Positions 55,525 to 64,000 of a stretch of 64,000 nucleotides of DNA are shown here, one piece after another (position 1 is the first letter of the stretch; each line of letters begins with the position of its first letter). The notes beneath the pieces were generated by a model. The model did no database searches. It saw nothing but the letters and a program-made list of their open reading frames with translations, and had not been told where the DNA came from. Both the position numbers and the translations under genes were made by a program. This DNA comes from Ewingella americana ATCC 33852 (GTDB taxonomy: Bacteria > Pseudomonadota > Gammaproteobacteria > Enterobacterales > Enterobacteriaceae): positions 18,716 to 82,715 of the forward strand of contig NZ_JMPJ01000040.1 of assembly GCF_000735345.1 (NCBI RefSeq), given 5' to 3'.

Positions 55525-57245
55525 GGTTGTTCTGTACTCATCCATTGGCGGATAACCAGGGCGACGACGCGAGGATCTTTATCCGCCAGCTCCTGAATTC
55601 GTTGGGTTTGAACTTCAACACTGACGCGCTGTTGTGAACGGCGGCGCTTGGCCAGCTCGTCGTTAGACAGTTTGGCGGGCTGCGTGCCTTCCGGTACTGG
55701 CATCGCCGCCGCTGCAGTCGCCGCAGCCTGCGCTTCGCGGTCAGCCTGCTGTTTGAGCAGGAGAGGGCGAACCATCTTGCGCCACAGCAGCCAAGCAACA
55801 ATCAGCACCAGCAACCAGCGGCCCGCGTTCAGCAGTTGGTCGAAGAAGGCCGGAGATTTCCAGAACGGCAGTTCGGTGGATTCATCCGCAGTTTCATTAA
55901 ACGGCGTGTTGACCACGTTCAGGGTATCGCCACGCTCGGTGGAGAAGCCCATCGCTTCGCGCACCAGAGAGTCAACCTGCTTCAACTGCTCGTCGGTCAG
56001 CGGCTTGGCTTTGCCATCGACGCCCGGCTGATAGTTGACCACCACCGCCGCCGACAGGCGCTGAATGCCGCCCGCGCTGTGCTGGGTGTGAGTAATAGTG
56101 CGATCCAGCTCGTAGTTAGTGGTTTCATCATGGCGGTTGCTGCTCGGACCTGACGGCGCGGCGGTGGCAGCATTGCGGTTAGCCGCGTTGTTCTGCCCAT
56201 TCGCTTGCTGGCCGTTGGCCGCGTTCGGGTTATTAACGTTGGTCGCCTGATTGGTAATTGGCGCCGTGGCCGGAGCCGTTGGCTGGTTGGAAAGGGCACC
56301 CGGCACGCCGCCGACGCCTGAACCGCCAATTTGTTCGTTGGTGCTTAACTGACGCGAACGCACTGCGGCTTTGTCCGGCGAACCGTTAGGCTGGTAGTTT
56401 TCGTCAGTCTGCTCACGCACGGCATAATCAATCTGCGCGGTGATTTGGGCATGCACGTTGCCGCTGCCTACCACAGGTTGCAGGATGGCTTCGATGCGGC
56501 GTTGCAGGCGGCCTTCCACTTCATTGGCGTATTTCAGCTGCGCGGCGTTGAGGTCACGCCCGTTGCCATCGGCCTGAGTCAGCAGGTGGCCGCTCTGATC
56601 AACCACGGTAACGCTGGCCGGAGGCAGGCCCGAGACGCTGCTCGAGACCATATAAACGATGGCGTTGATCTGGCCGTCATCCAGTGCGCGGCCGGATTGC
56701 AGGTTCAACGTCACCGAGGCAGAAGGGTTCTTCTGTTCGCGCACGAACAGTGAAGGTTTAGGGATAGCTAAGTGAACGCGGGCGCTCTGCACCGGACCCA
56801 AAGTCTCAATGGTGCGTGACAGTTCGCCTTCCAGCGCGCGCTGATAGTTGATCTGCTCGCTGAACTGGCTGATCCCAAACTTCTCTTGGTCCATCAGCTC
56901 AAAGCCTACTGCGCCGCCTTTTGGCAAGCCGGAAGAGGCCAGTTTCAAGCGAGTTTCATAGACTTTATCTGCCGGGATCAAGATGGCACCGCCGTTATCA
57001 GAGAACTGATAAGGGATGTTCATTTGGGTCAGTTGAGTGACGATGGCGCCACCGTCTTTGTCGTTCAGGTTGCTGAACAGTACGCGATAAGTCGGCGCTT
57101 TGGCCCACAGCGTCAAGACAACAACAATGGCCACTGCGGCGGCTGCGGCAATGGCCAGGGGGATTTTTGGATTCGCACGCAGGCGGTTGATAAACGCTGT
57201 CAATCCGCTTTCAGGGTTTTCTGCGCCAGCAATTGCAGAACTCAT
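55521..57245 (-). CDS. fliF: Flagellar MS-ring protein FliF
   Basis: 574 aa with two membrane helices ([21 protein letters not shown] near residue 30 and [16 protein letters not shown] near 460) and ring-building motifs between them, including [15 protein letters not shown] long Asn/Ala/Gln-rich, probably disordered stretch (about 310-360) lies within the periplasmic part. It forms the MS ring and the export housing. First gene of the operon. Confidence 0.96.
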   Translation of the reverse strand: MSSAIAGAENPESGLTAFINRLRANPKIPLAIAAAAAVAIVVVLTLWAKAPTYRVLFSNLNDKDGGAIVTQLTQMNIPYQFSDNGGAILIPADKVYETRLKLASSGLPKGGAVGFELMDQEKFGISQFSEQINYQRALEGELSRTIETLGPVQSARVHLAIPKPSLFVREQKNPSASVTLNLQSGRALDDGQINAIVYMVSSSVSGLPPASVTVVDQSGHLLTQADGNGRDLNAAQLKYANEVEGRLQRRIEAILQPVVGSGNVHAQITAQIDYAVREQTDENYQPNGSPDKAAVRSRQLSTNEQIGGSGVGGVPGALSNQPTAPATAPITNQATNVNNPNAANGQQANGQNNAANRNAATAAPSGPSSNRHDETTNYELDRTITHTQHSAGGIQRLSAAVVVNYQPGVDGKAKPLTDEQLKQVDSLVREAMGFSTERGDTLNVVNTPFNETADESTELPFWKSPAFFDQLLNAGRWLLVLIVAWLLWRKMVRPLLLKQQADREAQAAATAAAAMPVPEGTQPAKLSNDELAKRRRSQQRVSVEVQTQRIQELADKDPRVVALVIRQWMSTEQP

Positions 57246-57561
57246 ACCAGATCCCTATTCAGCTGTTGAACGTTGATGTTCGTGTTGTGTCGTGACAAAA
57301 CAGACTCCCAAGTGCGCAATCCTGCTGATGTAAAACAGACAAGCGTGTCATTTTTTTAGCCCCTCTCCACAATAAAAGAGGAACCTGATTTTTCAGGTGA
57401 GCCATTATTTGCTGCTTTATGCAAAGTTAATGGCCCGATAAGCCATGGTTTTTGCGGTCAATTAGCGCGTTTAGGGAAATTCCTATGTGATAGGGTGTCG
57501 TTCCATGAAACACAAATCGGTTTCATCCCCCATTCAGAACCGTGTGAAAATCGAGGAATCT
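57246..57561. other. Divergent fliF-fliE promoter region
   Basis: 316 nt between start codons, A+T-rich, expected to hold FlhDC-dependent class 2 promoters. CATTATTT (57403-57410) resembles a FlhDC half-site but no matching second half is at the required distance. A small hairpin (ACCTGA 57383-57388, TCAGGT 57393-57398) is visible. Confidence 0.45.
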
Positions 57562-57876
57562 ATGGCAATTCAAGGCATTGAGAGTGTTTTGCAGCAGTTG
57601 CAGGCCACCGCGCTTCAGGCAGGAATGAAGCAACCTGTCGAACCCCTACAGGAAGCCGGTTTCGCCAGCGAGATGAAAGCCGCGCTGGGCAAGATCAGCG
57701 AAACGCAAAACACCGCCAAATTGCAGGCGCAGAAATTCGAACTCGGCGTGCCGGGCGTTGGTTTGAACGACGTGATGGTTGATATGCAGAAATCCGCCAT
57801 CTCCCTCCAGTTAGGCATCCAAGTGCGTAACAAGCTGGTGGCGGCGTATCAGGATGTGATGAACATGAGCGTCTAA
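57562..57876 (+). CDS. fliE: Flagellar hook-basal body protein FliE
   Basis: 104 aa, exactly the family length, from ATG 57562 with GAGGA at close spacing. An in-frame start at 57487 would add 25 non-conserved residues. The C-terminus has the typical [35 protein letters not shown] pattern (approximate). FliE connects the MS ring to the rod. It stands alone, divergent from fliF, as usual. Confidence 0.95.
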   Translation: MAIQGIESVLQQLQATALQAGMKQPVEPLQEAGFASEMKAALGKISETQNTAKLQAQKFELGVPGVGLNDVMVDMQKSAISLQLGIQVRNKLVAAYQDVMNMSV

Positions 57877-57945
57877 ACGCTCAAAAAGCTTTTAGCCCAC
57901 ATGCAAGATGGCCTGTGGGCGGGGGAGGTGAAAGTGAAAGGGGAA

Positions 57946-58146
57946 TTACTCTGGCATTAGCCCATTAAAATCTTCTTCATACAATGCCTTACACTCGTCC
58001 ATAAACTCCGGGTAGCCGAGTTCTGAGGTTTGAACTTCGCGGCCTAGACGGGCTTCTAAATCAGCGTGGAACCATTCGAATTCGCCGTGAAGGATGCCGG
58101 TAAAGCCGGTGAGGATCACACACTGCTGTTGAGTTAGCTTCTGCAT
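57946..58146 (-). CDS. Hypothetical protein (66 aa)
   Basis: A small soluble protein of about 66 residues: MQKLTQQQCVILTGFTGIL, then FEWFHADLEARLGR and an acidic tail. The pattern resembles small phage-type DUF7736 proteins, where a similar QAIVITGFTG start is found, but this is from memory and tentative. ATG 58146 has AAGGA 6 nt upstream; longer starts reach 58203, just before the LysR gene stop region. Confidence 0.65.
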   Translation of the reverse strand: MQKLTQQQCVILTGFTGILHGEFEWFHADLEARLGREVQTSELGYPEFMDECKALYEEDFNGLMPE

Positions 58147-58204
58147 TTCAATTCCTTGTTTCATTTCAGGCTGACGGTAGCGGGCCATCGGCAGGACGTT
58201 CATT

Positions 58205-59098
58205 TTATAAATCTTCCATCAGCAGAGATAAAAACTCCGCCGTCGGGCGGTCAGGGATGTCGTCATTATTGCGGCCATGGTTGAGCCATGCAATCACCAA
58301 TTCCCAGCATAAATCGACGTCAGATACCTCGACGCTGCGCAGCGCTTCGCCGTGTAAATCCACCACGGCCTGTGGGATCAGCGCGATGCCAAGACCTTCT
58401 TTCACCAGTCGAACCAGCGTGTCTAAATCACTGACTTCAAAAGCAATGCGTCGCGATAGGTTCTGGGCGTTGAAGCCACGGTCTATCAGCTTGCGGGTGC
58501 CTTGGCCCTGTTCGAAATCGATAAAAGGGTAGTCGCTAATTTCGGCGAGAGTGACATTCTCCCGCGTGCTCAGCGGATGATCTGGGGCGAAGGTCACCAC
58601 CATTGAGTCACAGGCCACGATGCGATTAGCCAGCTGCGGCGCGACCTCTTCCAACGGCATCAGCGCCAAATCAATCTGCTGATTGACGATTTTGTCATTT
58701 AGCGACGCCGAGCTGCCTTGGGAAAGCTTAACCTCGAAATCGGGATGGCCTTTGAGAAAGGTCGACAGGGTGGCGGGCAGATTGATAAACGGCGGCAGGC
58801 TCTGCACCGTGCCAATAGAAAGCGTGCCGCGCTGCAGCGTGCTGACGGCCTTCACCTCTTCAATACCTTTATCGAGATGATGCACCGCCAGCTTGGCGCT
58901 GTGCAGGAACAGCCGACCGGCCATGGTCAATTTGACCTGACGGGTGGTGCGGATGAACAGCACCGCGTCCAGCTCCTCTTCCAGCGACTTGATGGAGGTT
59001 GAGAGCGCCGACTGCACGATATGGCAGCGCTGCGCCGCGCGGGTAAAGTTCTCTTCTTCAGCCACCGCAATAAAATGCCTAACCTGCCTTAACTCCAT
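58205..59098 (-). CDS. LysR-family transcriptional regulator
   Basis: About 297 aa. The N-terminal winged helix-turn-helix (MELRQVRHFIAVAEEENFTRAAQRCHIVQSALSTSIKSLEEEL in outline) is typical, and the C-terminal substrate-binding domain runs from about residue 90. The effector is unknown. The 59101 and 59098 ATGs are adjacent. A dyad that recurs near the MFS gene lies immediately upstream of its start, suggesting autoregulation and control of the DUF1543/MFS pair. Confidence 0.9.
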   Translation of the reverse strand: MELRQVRHFIAVAEEENFTRAAQRCHIVQSALSTSIKSLEEELDAVLFIRTTRQVKLTMAGRLFLHSAKLAVHHLDKGIEEVKAVSTLQRGTLSIGTVQSLPPFINLPATLSTFLKGHPDFEVKLSQGSSASLNDKIVNQQIDLALMPLEEVAPQLANRIVACDSMVVTFAPDHPLSTRENVTLAEISDYPFIDFEQGQGTRKLIDRGFNAQNLSRRIAFEVSDLDTLVRLVKEGLGIALIPQAVVDLHGEALRSVEVSDVDLCWELVIAWLNHGRNNDDIPDRPTAEFLSLLMEDL

Positions 59099-59103
59099 CA
59101 CTC

Positions 59104-59118
59104 ATCTCTCTGTTAGAT
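59104..59118. promoter_or_regulatory. Candidate LysR operator 1
   Basis: ATCT-N7-AGAT dyad (ATCT at 59104-59107, AGAT at 59115-59118) immediately upstream of the LysR start. It shares all but one base of its core (CTCTGTT versus CTCTGAT) with the site at 59764-59778. Confidence 0.55.
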
Positions 59119-59191
59119 AGATTTCAAATCAAACATACATTCAGTGGATGGATTGTAGGGGGAGATAAGTCCGGAGGCAATCTGCGCAAAA

Positions 59192-59695
59192 CTACTCACC
59201 AATCGGCAAGTAGCCTTGCCATGCGGGTTTGAAGCGTTCGCCGTCGGCATAAGGCTCAAGGTGAATAAAGTAGTCGCCGACTTTTTCCAGCAGCAGGCAG
59301 TCATCCACATCCACCAGATTGTCTTTATGCTGCTGGTTGAAGCCGCACAACAGGGTGCCTAATGCTTTGGCTTTGGCCTGCGCCGCGTTTTCGGCGACGA
59401 ACAGGTCGAACTCATGCAGCTCGGCCAGCGTGTCGCTGCGGTAGGCTCCGGCATTGACAAAGAACAGCTTGGGCGAGGTGGCCGCCGGTTCGCGAGACAA
59501 AGAAATACGGTAGCCGTCGGCCCAATCAATAATGGCGTAACCGTCGAGGTGGATCTTGTTTTTGTCGCCAAACCAGGCTTCGCGCAGCAGCGGCCAAGCG
59601 TCTTCTGGCTTGCTCACCACGGCAAACTGCACGTCGTGAACTTCAATATTGGATTTCCCTGCATTACCGCCAACATAAAAAATATATAAGTTCAT
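59192..59695 (-). CDS. DUF1543 domain-containing protein
   Basis: 167 aa, soluble. The N-terminus reads MNLYIFYVGGNAGKSNIEVHDVQF, typical of DUF1543, with two related halves (VVSKPEDAWPLL; FDLFVAENAAQAKAKA). Function unknown. Divergent from the MFS gene and upstream of the LysR gene on the same strand. Confidence 0.85.
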   Translation of the reverse strand: MNLYIFYVGGNAGKSNIEVHDVQFAVVSKPEDAWPLLREAWFGDKNKIHLDGYAIIDWADGYRISLSREPAATSPKLFFVNAGAYRSDTLAELHEFDLFVAENAAQAKAKALGTLLCGFNQQHKDNLVDVDDCLLLEKVGDYFIHLEPYADGERFKPAWQGYLPIGE

Positions 59696-59760
59696 GCTGT
59701 TATCTCACTCTCATTGGTTATGCATTCGATTATATAGCGAAAGGCGGTGGCGATCTCCCA

Positions 59761-59781
59761 TTTATCTCTCTGATAGATAAA
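59761..59781. promoter_or_regulatory. Candidate LysR operator 2
   Basis: A perfect dyad TTTATCT-N7-AGATAAA (59761-59767 and 59775-59781) in the region between divergent DUF1543 and MFS genes. It contains ATCT-N7-AGAT, which fits the T-N11-A type of LysR operator. Confidence 0.6.
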
Positions 59782-59889
59782 CGCTATTTAAATTAAGCAT
59801 TTCACAGCCGCCGTTGCCAATGCCAAGATAGCGGCCAATAATCCTCAACTCCGCTCCTCTTTTGAGAGAAGCGCCACAACCTAAGCACA

Positions 59890-61026
59890 ATGACAAAGCA
59901 CAACGCAGTCCGCAGCCTCTGCCTGCTCTATTTATTCAACGGCATGGTGTTTTCCACTTGGGGGATTTTCATTCCCTACTTTAAACAGTTTCACGGCATC
60001 AACGACGCCGCGCTGTCGATGGCGATGTTCTCTATGTCCGCCGGGGCGATTTTGGTGATGGGCCGGGCGGGGCGACTGGTGAATGCCATCGGCACCCGTA
60101 AGTCGCTGATTATATTTAGCGTACTCTATCCGCTGATGCTGCTCCTGCTGTTTTTGTCTCCCTCTTTCTATCTGGCTTGCGGCTTTATGTTGCTGTTTGG
60201 CATGAGCCTCGCGGTGCTCGACGTGGCGATGAATGTTGAGGCGACGGCGCTGGAGAAGCATCTCAACCGGCCTATTTTATCCACCATCCACGGCATGTTC
60301 AGTCTTGGCGGCATTGTCGGCTCACTCAGCGGCCTGCTGGCGCAGGCATTGGGGCTGAAGCCTCTGCCTTATGTGATATTGATGATGCTGCTGATCGCGC
60401 TGTTTTCTCAGTGGCTGTCGCGCAATCTGCGTGGCGTCACCACGGTGGAACAGGGAGAGGAAATGGTACACGTGGCGATGCTCAAACAGCCGCTGCGCCT
60501 GTGGCTGGTGGGCACTCTGGCCTTTCTGGCGCTGTTCTCTGAAGGGGCGATGTATGACTGGAGCACGGTTTACATCAAAGAGATCCTGCGGCCGGACCCG
60601 CACTATAACTACCTCGGCTACGCGCTGTTTTCTACCGGCATGACGCTGGGCCGTTTAACCGGAGATCGCCTGCGCAAGCGCGCCGGTGATGCCAAATTGC
60701 TGACGGTGATGGCCTGCGTCGGCGTGCTCGGCATCGCGCTGATCCTGCTGGTCAACAGCTTTGGGCTGTCGCTGGTGGGCTTCTTCCTGCTGGGCCTTGG
60801 ATTGGCGAATATGATGCCGCTGCTGTTTATGGCGGCCGCCAAAGGTGATAGTCCTAACACCAGCGCCAGCATCGCGATGGTGACGCGGCTGGCCTATGCT
60901 GGAATGCTCACCGGCCCGGTGATTATCGGCGGCATTAGCGTGCATTTTGGCTTGCAGGCTGCGCTGTGGGTGATCAGCGCCACGCTGGCATTAATCGCGC
61001 TGACCGGCGGGCGGCTTATGCGTTAA
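59890..61026 (+). CDS. Major facilitator superfamily transporter
   Basis: 378 aa with about 12 hydrophobic helices. It starts MTKHNAVRSLCLLYLFNGMVFSTWGIF, has the MFS A-like loop GRAGRLVNAIGTRKSLI (about 57-73) and GRLTGDRLRKRAG in the second half. The substrate is unknown; this subgroup is sometimes named fucose/YbjJ-like. Adjacent LysR regulator and shared operator suggest inducible export or import. Confidence 0.87.
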   Translation: MTKHNAVRSLCLLYLFNGMVFSTWGIFIPYFKQFHGINDAALSMAMFSMSAGAILVMGRAGRLVNAIGTRKSLIIFSVLYPLMLLLLFLSPSFYLACGFMLLFGMSLAVLDVAMNVEATALEKHLNRPILSTIHGMFSLGGIVGSLSGLLAQALGLKPLPYVILMMLLIALFSQWLSRNLRGVTTVEQGEEMVHVAMLKQPLRLWLVGTLAFLALFSEGAMYDWSTVYIKEILRPDPHYNYLGYALFSTGMTLGRLTGDRLRKRAGDAKLLTVMACVGVLGIALILLVNSFGLSLVGFFLLGLGLANMMPLLFMAAAKGDSPNTSASIAMVTRLAYAGMLTGPVIIGGISVHFGLQAALWVISATLALIALTGGRLMR

Positions 61027-61152
61027 TTCAATCCGCCGCAAGTGCCAAATGAGCAGATTGCGGCATGGATTGCAGAAGGCTTTCATTTTCAGGCGACGGG
61101 ATGAGAAGTGTTCTATCCTCTTATTAATCAACCTGAAAGAAGGAAAAGCCAG

Positions 61153-61431
61153 ATGAATGAGGACATTTTTGAACAAGCCCCGTTGCCGATGCTGACCCGC
61201 TGGCAAGTTGGCGATAAGGTGAAACTCCTGACTTTTCCTTTCGGCGATGGGTCGGGGAGTTATCAGTTGGATGTCACCATCCGCGAAATCAATGACGGTG
61301 AGTTTGAAGGCGTGGTGACTAAGGCTTCCCCGGTCGGGCGTTTTGCGCCTTCCGCCAAACGCCATTTTGAAAACGGGACGGTGGTGGAGTTCCGCGCCGC
61401 ACATATTCAGGGCAATGCCGGACGAGACTAA
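61153..61431 (+). CDS. Conserved hypothetical protein (92 aa)
   Basis: Not recognised. 92 aa, soluble, with beta-like segments (WQVGDKVKLLTFPFGDGSGSYQLDVTIREI) and a C-terminal FENGTVVEFRAAHIQG. The start 61153 has AAGGA 7 nt upstream. It ends before a hairpin terminator. Isolated transcription unit. Confidence 0.68.
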   Translation: MNEDIFEQAPLPMLTRWQVGDKVKLLTFPFGDGSGSYQLDVTIREINDGEFEGVVTKASPVGRFAPSAKRHFENGTVVEFRAAHIQGNAGRD

Positions 61432-61457
61432 AGATTTCTACTGCCATAAAAACAACA

Positions 61458-61478
61458 AACCCCGCTAAGGGCGGGGTT
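61458..61478 (+). terminator. Hairpin terminator after the 92-aa gene
   Basis: AACCCCGC (61458-61465) pairs perfectly with GCGGGGTT (61471-61478) around a 5-nt loop. A modestly T-rich tail follows. Confidence 0.72.
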
Positions 61479-61526
61479 CTTAACTTTATACAAAGCTGCT
61501 AAGGATCAACCTTCTCAACCACTGTG

Positions 61527-61811
61527 TTACATCATGGGCTTAACGTTGTTATCCAGTATCAAATCAGTCAGTTCATCCACGGGGATCTCAGGTCTTGCCC
61601 CACAGTAACCGACCAGATACCAATTGCCGTCAGCACATTTCTCTGGAGATACTTTATAACGCTCGTTTTGCACTGCAAAAATTGCTGAGTCAGACTGACG
61701 CTCTTCGAGCCGATTGTCTGCCCAGAAATAGAGTGAAAACTGATGGCAACGGTCGACATGCTTCTGCCCATGCCGACTCCCTCCCAGAAGCAAATAATGG
61801 TATTCAGACAT
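61527..61811 (-). CDS. Hypothetical protein (94 aa)
   Basis: Not recognised. 94 aa: MSEYHYLLLGGSRHGQKHVDRCHQF, a charged middle and a C-terminal VDELTDLILDNNVKPMM. ATG 61811 has a strong GGAGGAG. A frame extending to 61937 has no such site. It may be a small phage-derived protein, but this is a guess. Confidence 0.65.
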   Translation of the reverse strand: MSEYHYLLLGGSRHGQKHVDRCHQFSLYFWADNRLEERQSDSAIFAVQNERYKVSPEKCADGNWYLVGYCGARPEIPVDELTDLILDNNVKPMM

Positions 61812-61932
61812 TATTACTCCTCCAAATAAGTGATTGATGATACAAGCACTTTCTCCCACACGGGAACGCTCAAATGAGGCGCTGCGAACAATAAATGAAA
61901 TCGCGCAGCAAAAACAGGACATTAAGCAACCC

Positions 61933-61965
61933 GCCAATTACCTGCCTGAATGGCAGATAATTGGC
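61933..61965 (-). other. Hairpin between DUF1003 and 94-aa genes
   Basis: A 14-bp inverted repeat with one mismatch (GCCAATTACCTGCC at 61933-61946, GGCAGATAATTGGC at 61952-61965) and a 5-nt loop. It could end the DUF1003 transcript, although no T-run follows on the minus strand. Confidence 0.5.
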
Positions 61966-62063
61966 TTGGTATAAATTATAGGGCAGGACTGAGAACACGA
62001 CTTAAGCAAAAACTTAAATGTGATCGGCATCACAAAATGTTTTTGGTAGCAGAAGAGCGACCA

Positions 62064-62585
62064 TTATTGTTCGAGCATTTTTTTATGCAGCTGGGAGGTC
62101 AGGACTTCAATCCTTTCACTCAGCTGTTTGGTGATATTGGTCAGCTCGGTGTTCTGTTTTAACAGCTCAAGCATCTGCTGCGTGTGCTGCGCGGCCATCT
62201 CCTGACGCTGCTCGTTGGCCTGCGCCAGCTCTTCGCGATGCTGGGCATCGGCGTCTGAGTGAGCCTTGTCGCGCTCGGCCTGCCGGGTTTGCGCCAGCAA
62301 GATCAGCGGCGCGGCGTAGGCGGCCTGCAAACTGAACGCCAGATTGAGCAAGATAAACGGGTAGACGTCGAACTTCACCAGCCCGGTGACGTTTATGATG
62401 ATCCATACCGCGACCACCACGGTTTGCGCACCCAAAAACAGCGGCGTGCCGAAGAAGCGGGCAAAGGCTTCTGCCTTCAGGGCAAACCAGCTCTCGCCGA
62501 AGGTCGGGGCCAAATGGGAGTGTTTGCGGTGAAAGCGGAAGGGATCGCGTTTTTTAGCTGGGGTATCTGAAGAGGTTGGCTGCAT
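62064..62585 (-). CDS. DUF1003 membrane protein
   Basis: 173 aa. A basic cytoplasmic N-terminus, two transmembrane helices (about 47-68 and 74-97), then a long charged coiled coil (100-173) ending KKMLEQ. The two-helix core (GAQTVVVAVWIIINV; FDVYPFILLNLAFSLQAAYAAPLILL) matches DUF1003. Function unknown. The ATG has GAAGT upstream. Confidence 0.85.
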   Translation of the reverse strand: MQPTSSDTPAKKRDPFRFHRKHSHLAPTFGESWFALKAEAFARFFGTPLFLGAQTVVVAVWIIINVTGLVKFDVYPFILLNLAFSLQAAYAAPLILLAQTRQAERDKAHSDADAQHREELAQANEQRQEMAAQHTQQMLELLKQNTELTNITKQLSERIEVLTSQLHKKMLEQ

Positions 62586-62797
62586 GACGACTTCCTTTAT
62601 GTGAACTGATGAGCGTGCTGATAAGAGTCACCTTAGGGTGAAATGCGGGAAACCGATATCTTATTATTGCCGCCAATGCAGTTCGTTGACGGACGATTTA
62701 TCTCTCTGAACGCCAACTGCTTTTCCCGAACTATCTGATTGTTAGGCTGAGTTGCCTAGGCTACCTTTAGAGCATCAATCGTGAAAAGGAGAGAAGT

Positions 62798-62956
62798 ATG
62801 GGTTTTTGGAGAGTATTGATTACGATTCTGGTGCCGCCACTGGGCGTGCTGATTGGTAATGGCCTTGGCCTTCAGTTCCTGTTGAACATCGTGCTGACCC
62901 TGTGCGGCTATTTGCCGGGTTTGATCCACGCATTCTGGATCCAGACACGTAAGTAA
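62798..62956 (+). CDS. YqaE/Pmp3-family membrane peptide (52 aa)
   Basis: 52 aa with two hydrophobic helices (MGFWRVLITILVPPLGVLIGNGLG; FLLNIVLTLCGYLPGLIHAFWI) matching the UPF0057/Pmp3 family. Such peptides sit in the inner membrane and are often stress-induced. AAGGAG precedes the ATG by 6 nt, and a strong terminator follows. Confidence 0.85.
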   Translation: MGFWRVLITILVPPLGVLIGNGLGLQFLLNIVLTLCGYLPGLIHAFWIQTRK

Positions 62957-62995
62957 TGAATTAAGGTTTTTTTGGTAAAATTTCCTCGATTTCAT

Positions 62996-63021
62996 AAGCC
63001 CAGCCAATAGGTTGGGCTTTT
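62996..63021 (+). terminator. Intrinsic terminator of the YqaE-type gene
   Basis: AAGCCCAGCC (62996-63005) pairs with GGTTGGGCTT (63010-63019) around AATA, with one G-T pair, followed by TTTT. Confidence 0.85.
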
Positions 63022-63205
63022 TACTGCCCAAATATCACAAACATTTAACACGAAACGAAAAGACTCCTTATTGTCTCTCAGGCATCATGTCGCCTCTAAA
63101 TTGTGATTTATATTGTTGTTTTTGTTAGCCGCTTGGCGCAATTGGGCAGGGGATTTTGCTGCTCGATTTAAAAAATTATACCTCTCTGTGAAATAAGGAA
63201 CTTTC

Positions 63206-64000
63206 ATGTCTAATCCGTACGCCGAGATATTCCGGCGCCCAGGCACCAAAGGTTTTTCTGCCGCAGGTTTTATTGCTCGTCTGCCTCTGCCAATGACCAC
63301 CATCGGCATCGTGGCGATGCTGTCCCAAACGCATGGTGAATATTGGCTGGCTGGCACGGTGTCCGCCACTTTTGCCATGGCCAATGCCTTTATTGCTCCG
63401 CAGGTATCGCGCTGGGTGGATGTCAAAGGGCAGGCGAAAGTGCTGATCCCGATGGTGACGCTGGCCTTTTTGGCATTGATCGGTTTATGCCTCGCGGCGT
63501 GGCTTAGCGCGCCCAATGAAATGCTGTTTATGCTGGCATTAATCGCCGGCGTGATGCCGAGCATTGGCTCGATGGTGCGTGCGCGCTGGACCGAGATTTA
63601 TCGCGGCAAGTCGCAACTGCACACGGCCTTTGCCTTTGAATCGGTGCTGGATGAGCTGGTGTATATGGCCGGGCCGGTGTTTGGTATCGGTCTGAGCATT
63701 GCGCTGTTCCCCGAAGCAGGGGTGCTGGCGGCGGCGACCTTCCTCGCGGTGGGCACGCTGCTGTTTGTGGTGCAGAAATCCACCGAGCCGAAAGTGAATC
63801 CTATCAAGCAGAAACGCACGCTGTCAGTGATGAAGCACGGCGCGATGTGGTACGTGGTGATGGTGTTTGTCGGCATCGGCATGATTTTCGGCACGGTAGA
63901 AGTGGCGGTGATCGCCTTCGCGCAGGAGTTGGGTAATAAGGGCGCGGCAACCTATATCTTATCGACCTATGCCGTGGGTTCTTGCGGTATCGGGCTGGTA
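63206..64000 (+). CDS. MFS transporter, 3' end outside window
   Basis: 265 codons are visible from ATG 63206 with AAGGA about 7 nt upstream; the frame is open at the window edge. It has at least seven hydrophobic helices and begins MSNPYAEIFRRPGTKGFSAAGFIARLPLPM. The conserved first loop reads PQVSRWVDVKGQAKVL, an MFS-type A-loop variant. Substrate unknown; the fold is that of drug or sugar efflux transporters. The stop and last helices lie beyond the window. Confidence 0.87.
   Translation, partial: MSNPYAEIFRRPGTKGFSAAGFIARLPLPMTTIGIVAMLSQTHGEYWLAGTVSATFAMANAFIAPQVSRWVDVKGQAKVLIPMVTLAFLALIGLCLAAWLSAPNEMLFMLALIAGVMPSIGSMVRARWTEIYRGKSQLHTAFAFESVLDELVYMAGPVFGIGLSIALFPEAGVLAAATFLAVGTLLFVVQKSTEPKVNPIKQKRTLSVMKHGAMWYVVMVFVGIGMIFGTVEVAVIAFAQELGNKGAATYILSTYAVGSCGIGLV

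Noticed and set aside
57401-57440. FlhDC or sigma-28 promoter before fliE
   Set aside because: Half-site resemblances exist (CATTATTT; CCCGATAA) but their partners are missing at the needed spacing.
1-64000. CRISPR arrays, rRNA or tRNA genes
   Set aside because: No regularly spaced direct repeats with unique spacers and no recognisable rRNA or tRNA was seen by eye.

Overview
The window looks like a chromosomal segment of a flagellated member of the Enterobacterales. Gene content and order (flhBAE, flgNMA, flgBCDEFGHIJKL, the yliI-dacC-ybjG and ybjL-ybjM-grxA-nfsA-rimK-ybjN-potFGHI-ybjO-rlmC backbone, fliE and fliFGHIJKLMNOPQR) point to a Yersiniaceae-like bacterium of the Ewingella/Rahnella/Rouxiella/Serratia kind. 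The genus is an inference from synteny and protein similarity recalled from memory; no database was searched.

Region 1 (1-7.7 kb) is a visibly A+T-rich island. It encodes a chaperone-usher fimbria (end of the major subunit, chaperone, usher, two-domain adhesin, minor subunit), two tandem RcsB/FimZ-like regulators and, convergent to them, a short FimB/FimE-type tyrosine recombinase. Long perfect inverted repeats sit in most of its intergenic gaps. Region 2 (8.0-23.8 kb) is G+C-rich and holds flhBAE, flgNMA (reverse strand) and flgBCDEFGHIJKL. In this sequence flhB carries a one-base frameshift near codon 44. A FlhDC-type box lies between flgA and flgB, and two good sigma-28 promoters precede flgM and flgK.

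Region 3 (23.8-24.5 kb) is a hairpin-rich repeat zone after flgL: a 37-nt tandem array, an 11-bp hairpin and a 45+45-nt inverted REP/BIME-like pair. Region 4 (24.5-46.2 kb) is mostly conserved enterobacterial backbone: yohJK, yliI, a GST, glpM-like, dacC, ybjG, two methyltransferases, a GNAT enzyme, ybjL, ybjM, grxA, nfsA, rimK, ybjN, potFGHI, ybjO and rlmC. A small accessory pocket at 32.8-34.1 kb encodes a 58-aa double-glycine-leader, bacteriocin-like peptide, a DUF6434 protein and a protein of unknown function.

Region 5 (46.2-57.9 kb) is the fliFGHIJKLMNOPQR operon on the reverse strand with fliE divergent. Together with region 2 it supplies the MS/C ring, export apparatus, rod, hook, junction proteins and anti-sigma factor. 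Flagellin, cap, motor, chemotaxis and flhDC genes are not in the window. Region 6 (57.9-64 kb) has a LysR regulator, a DUF1543 protein and an MFS transporter with two copies of a shared dyad operator, then small hypothetical genes, a DUF1003 membrane protein, a YqaE-type peptide and the start of a second MFS transporter.
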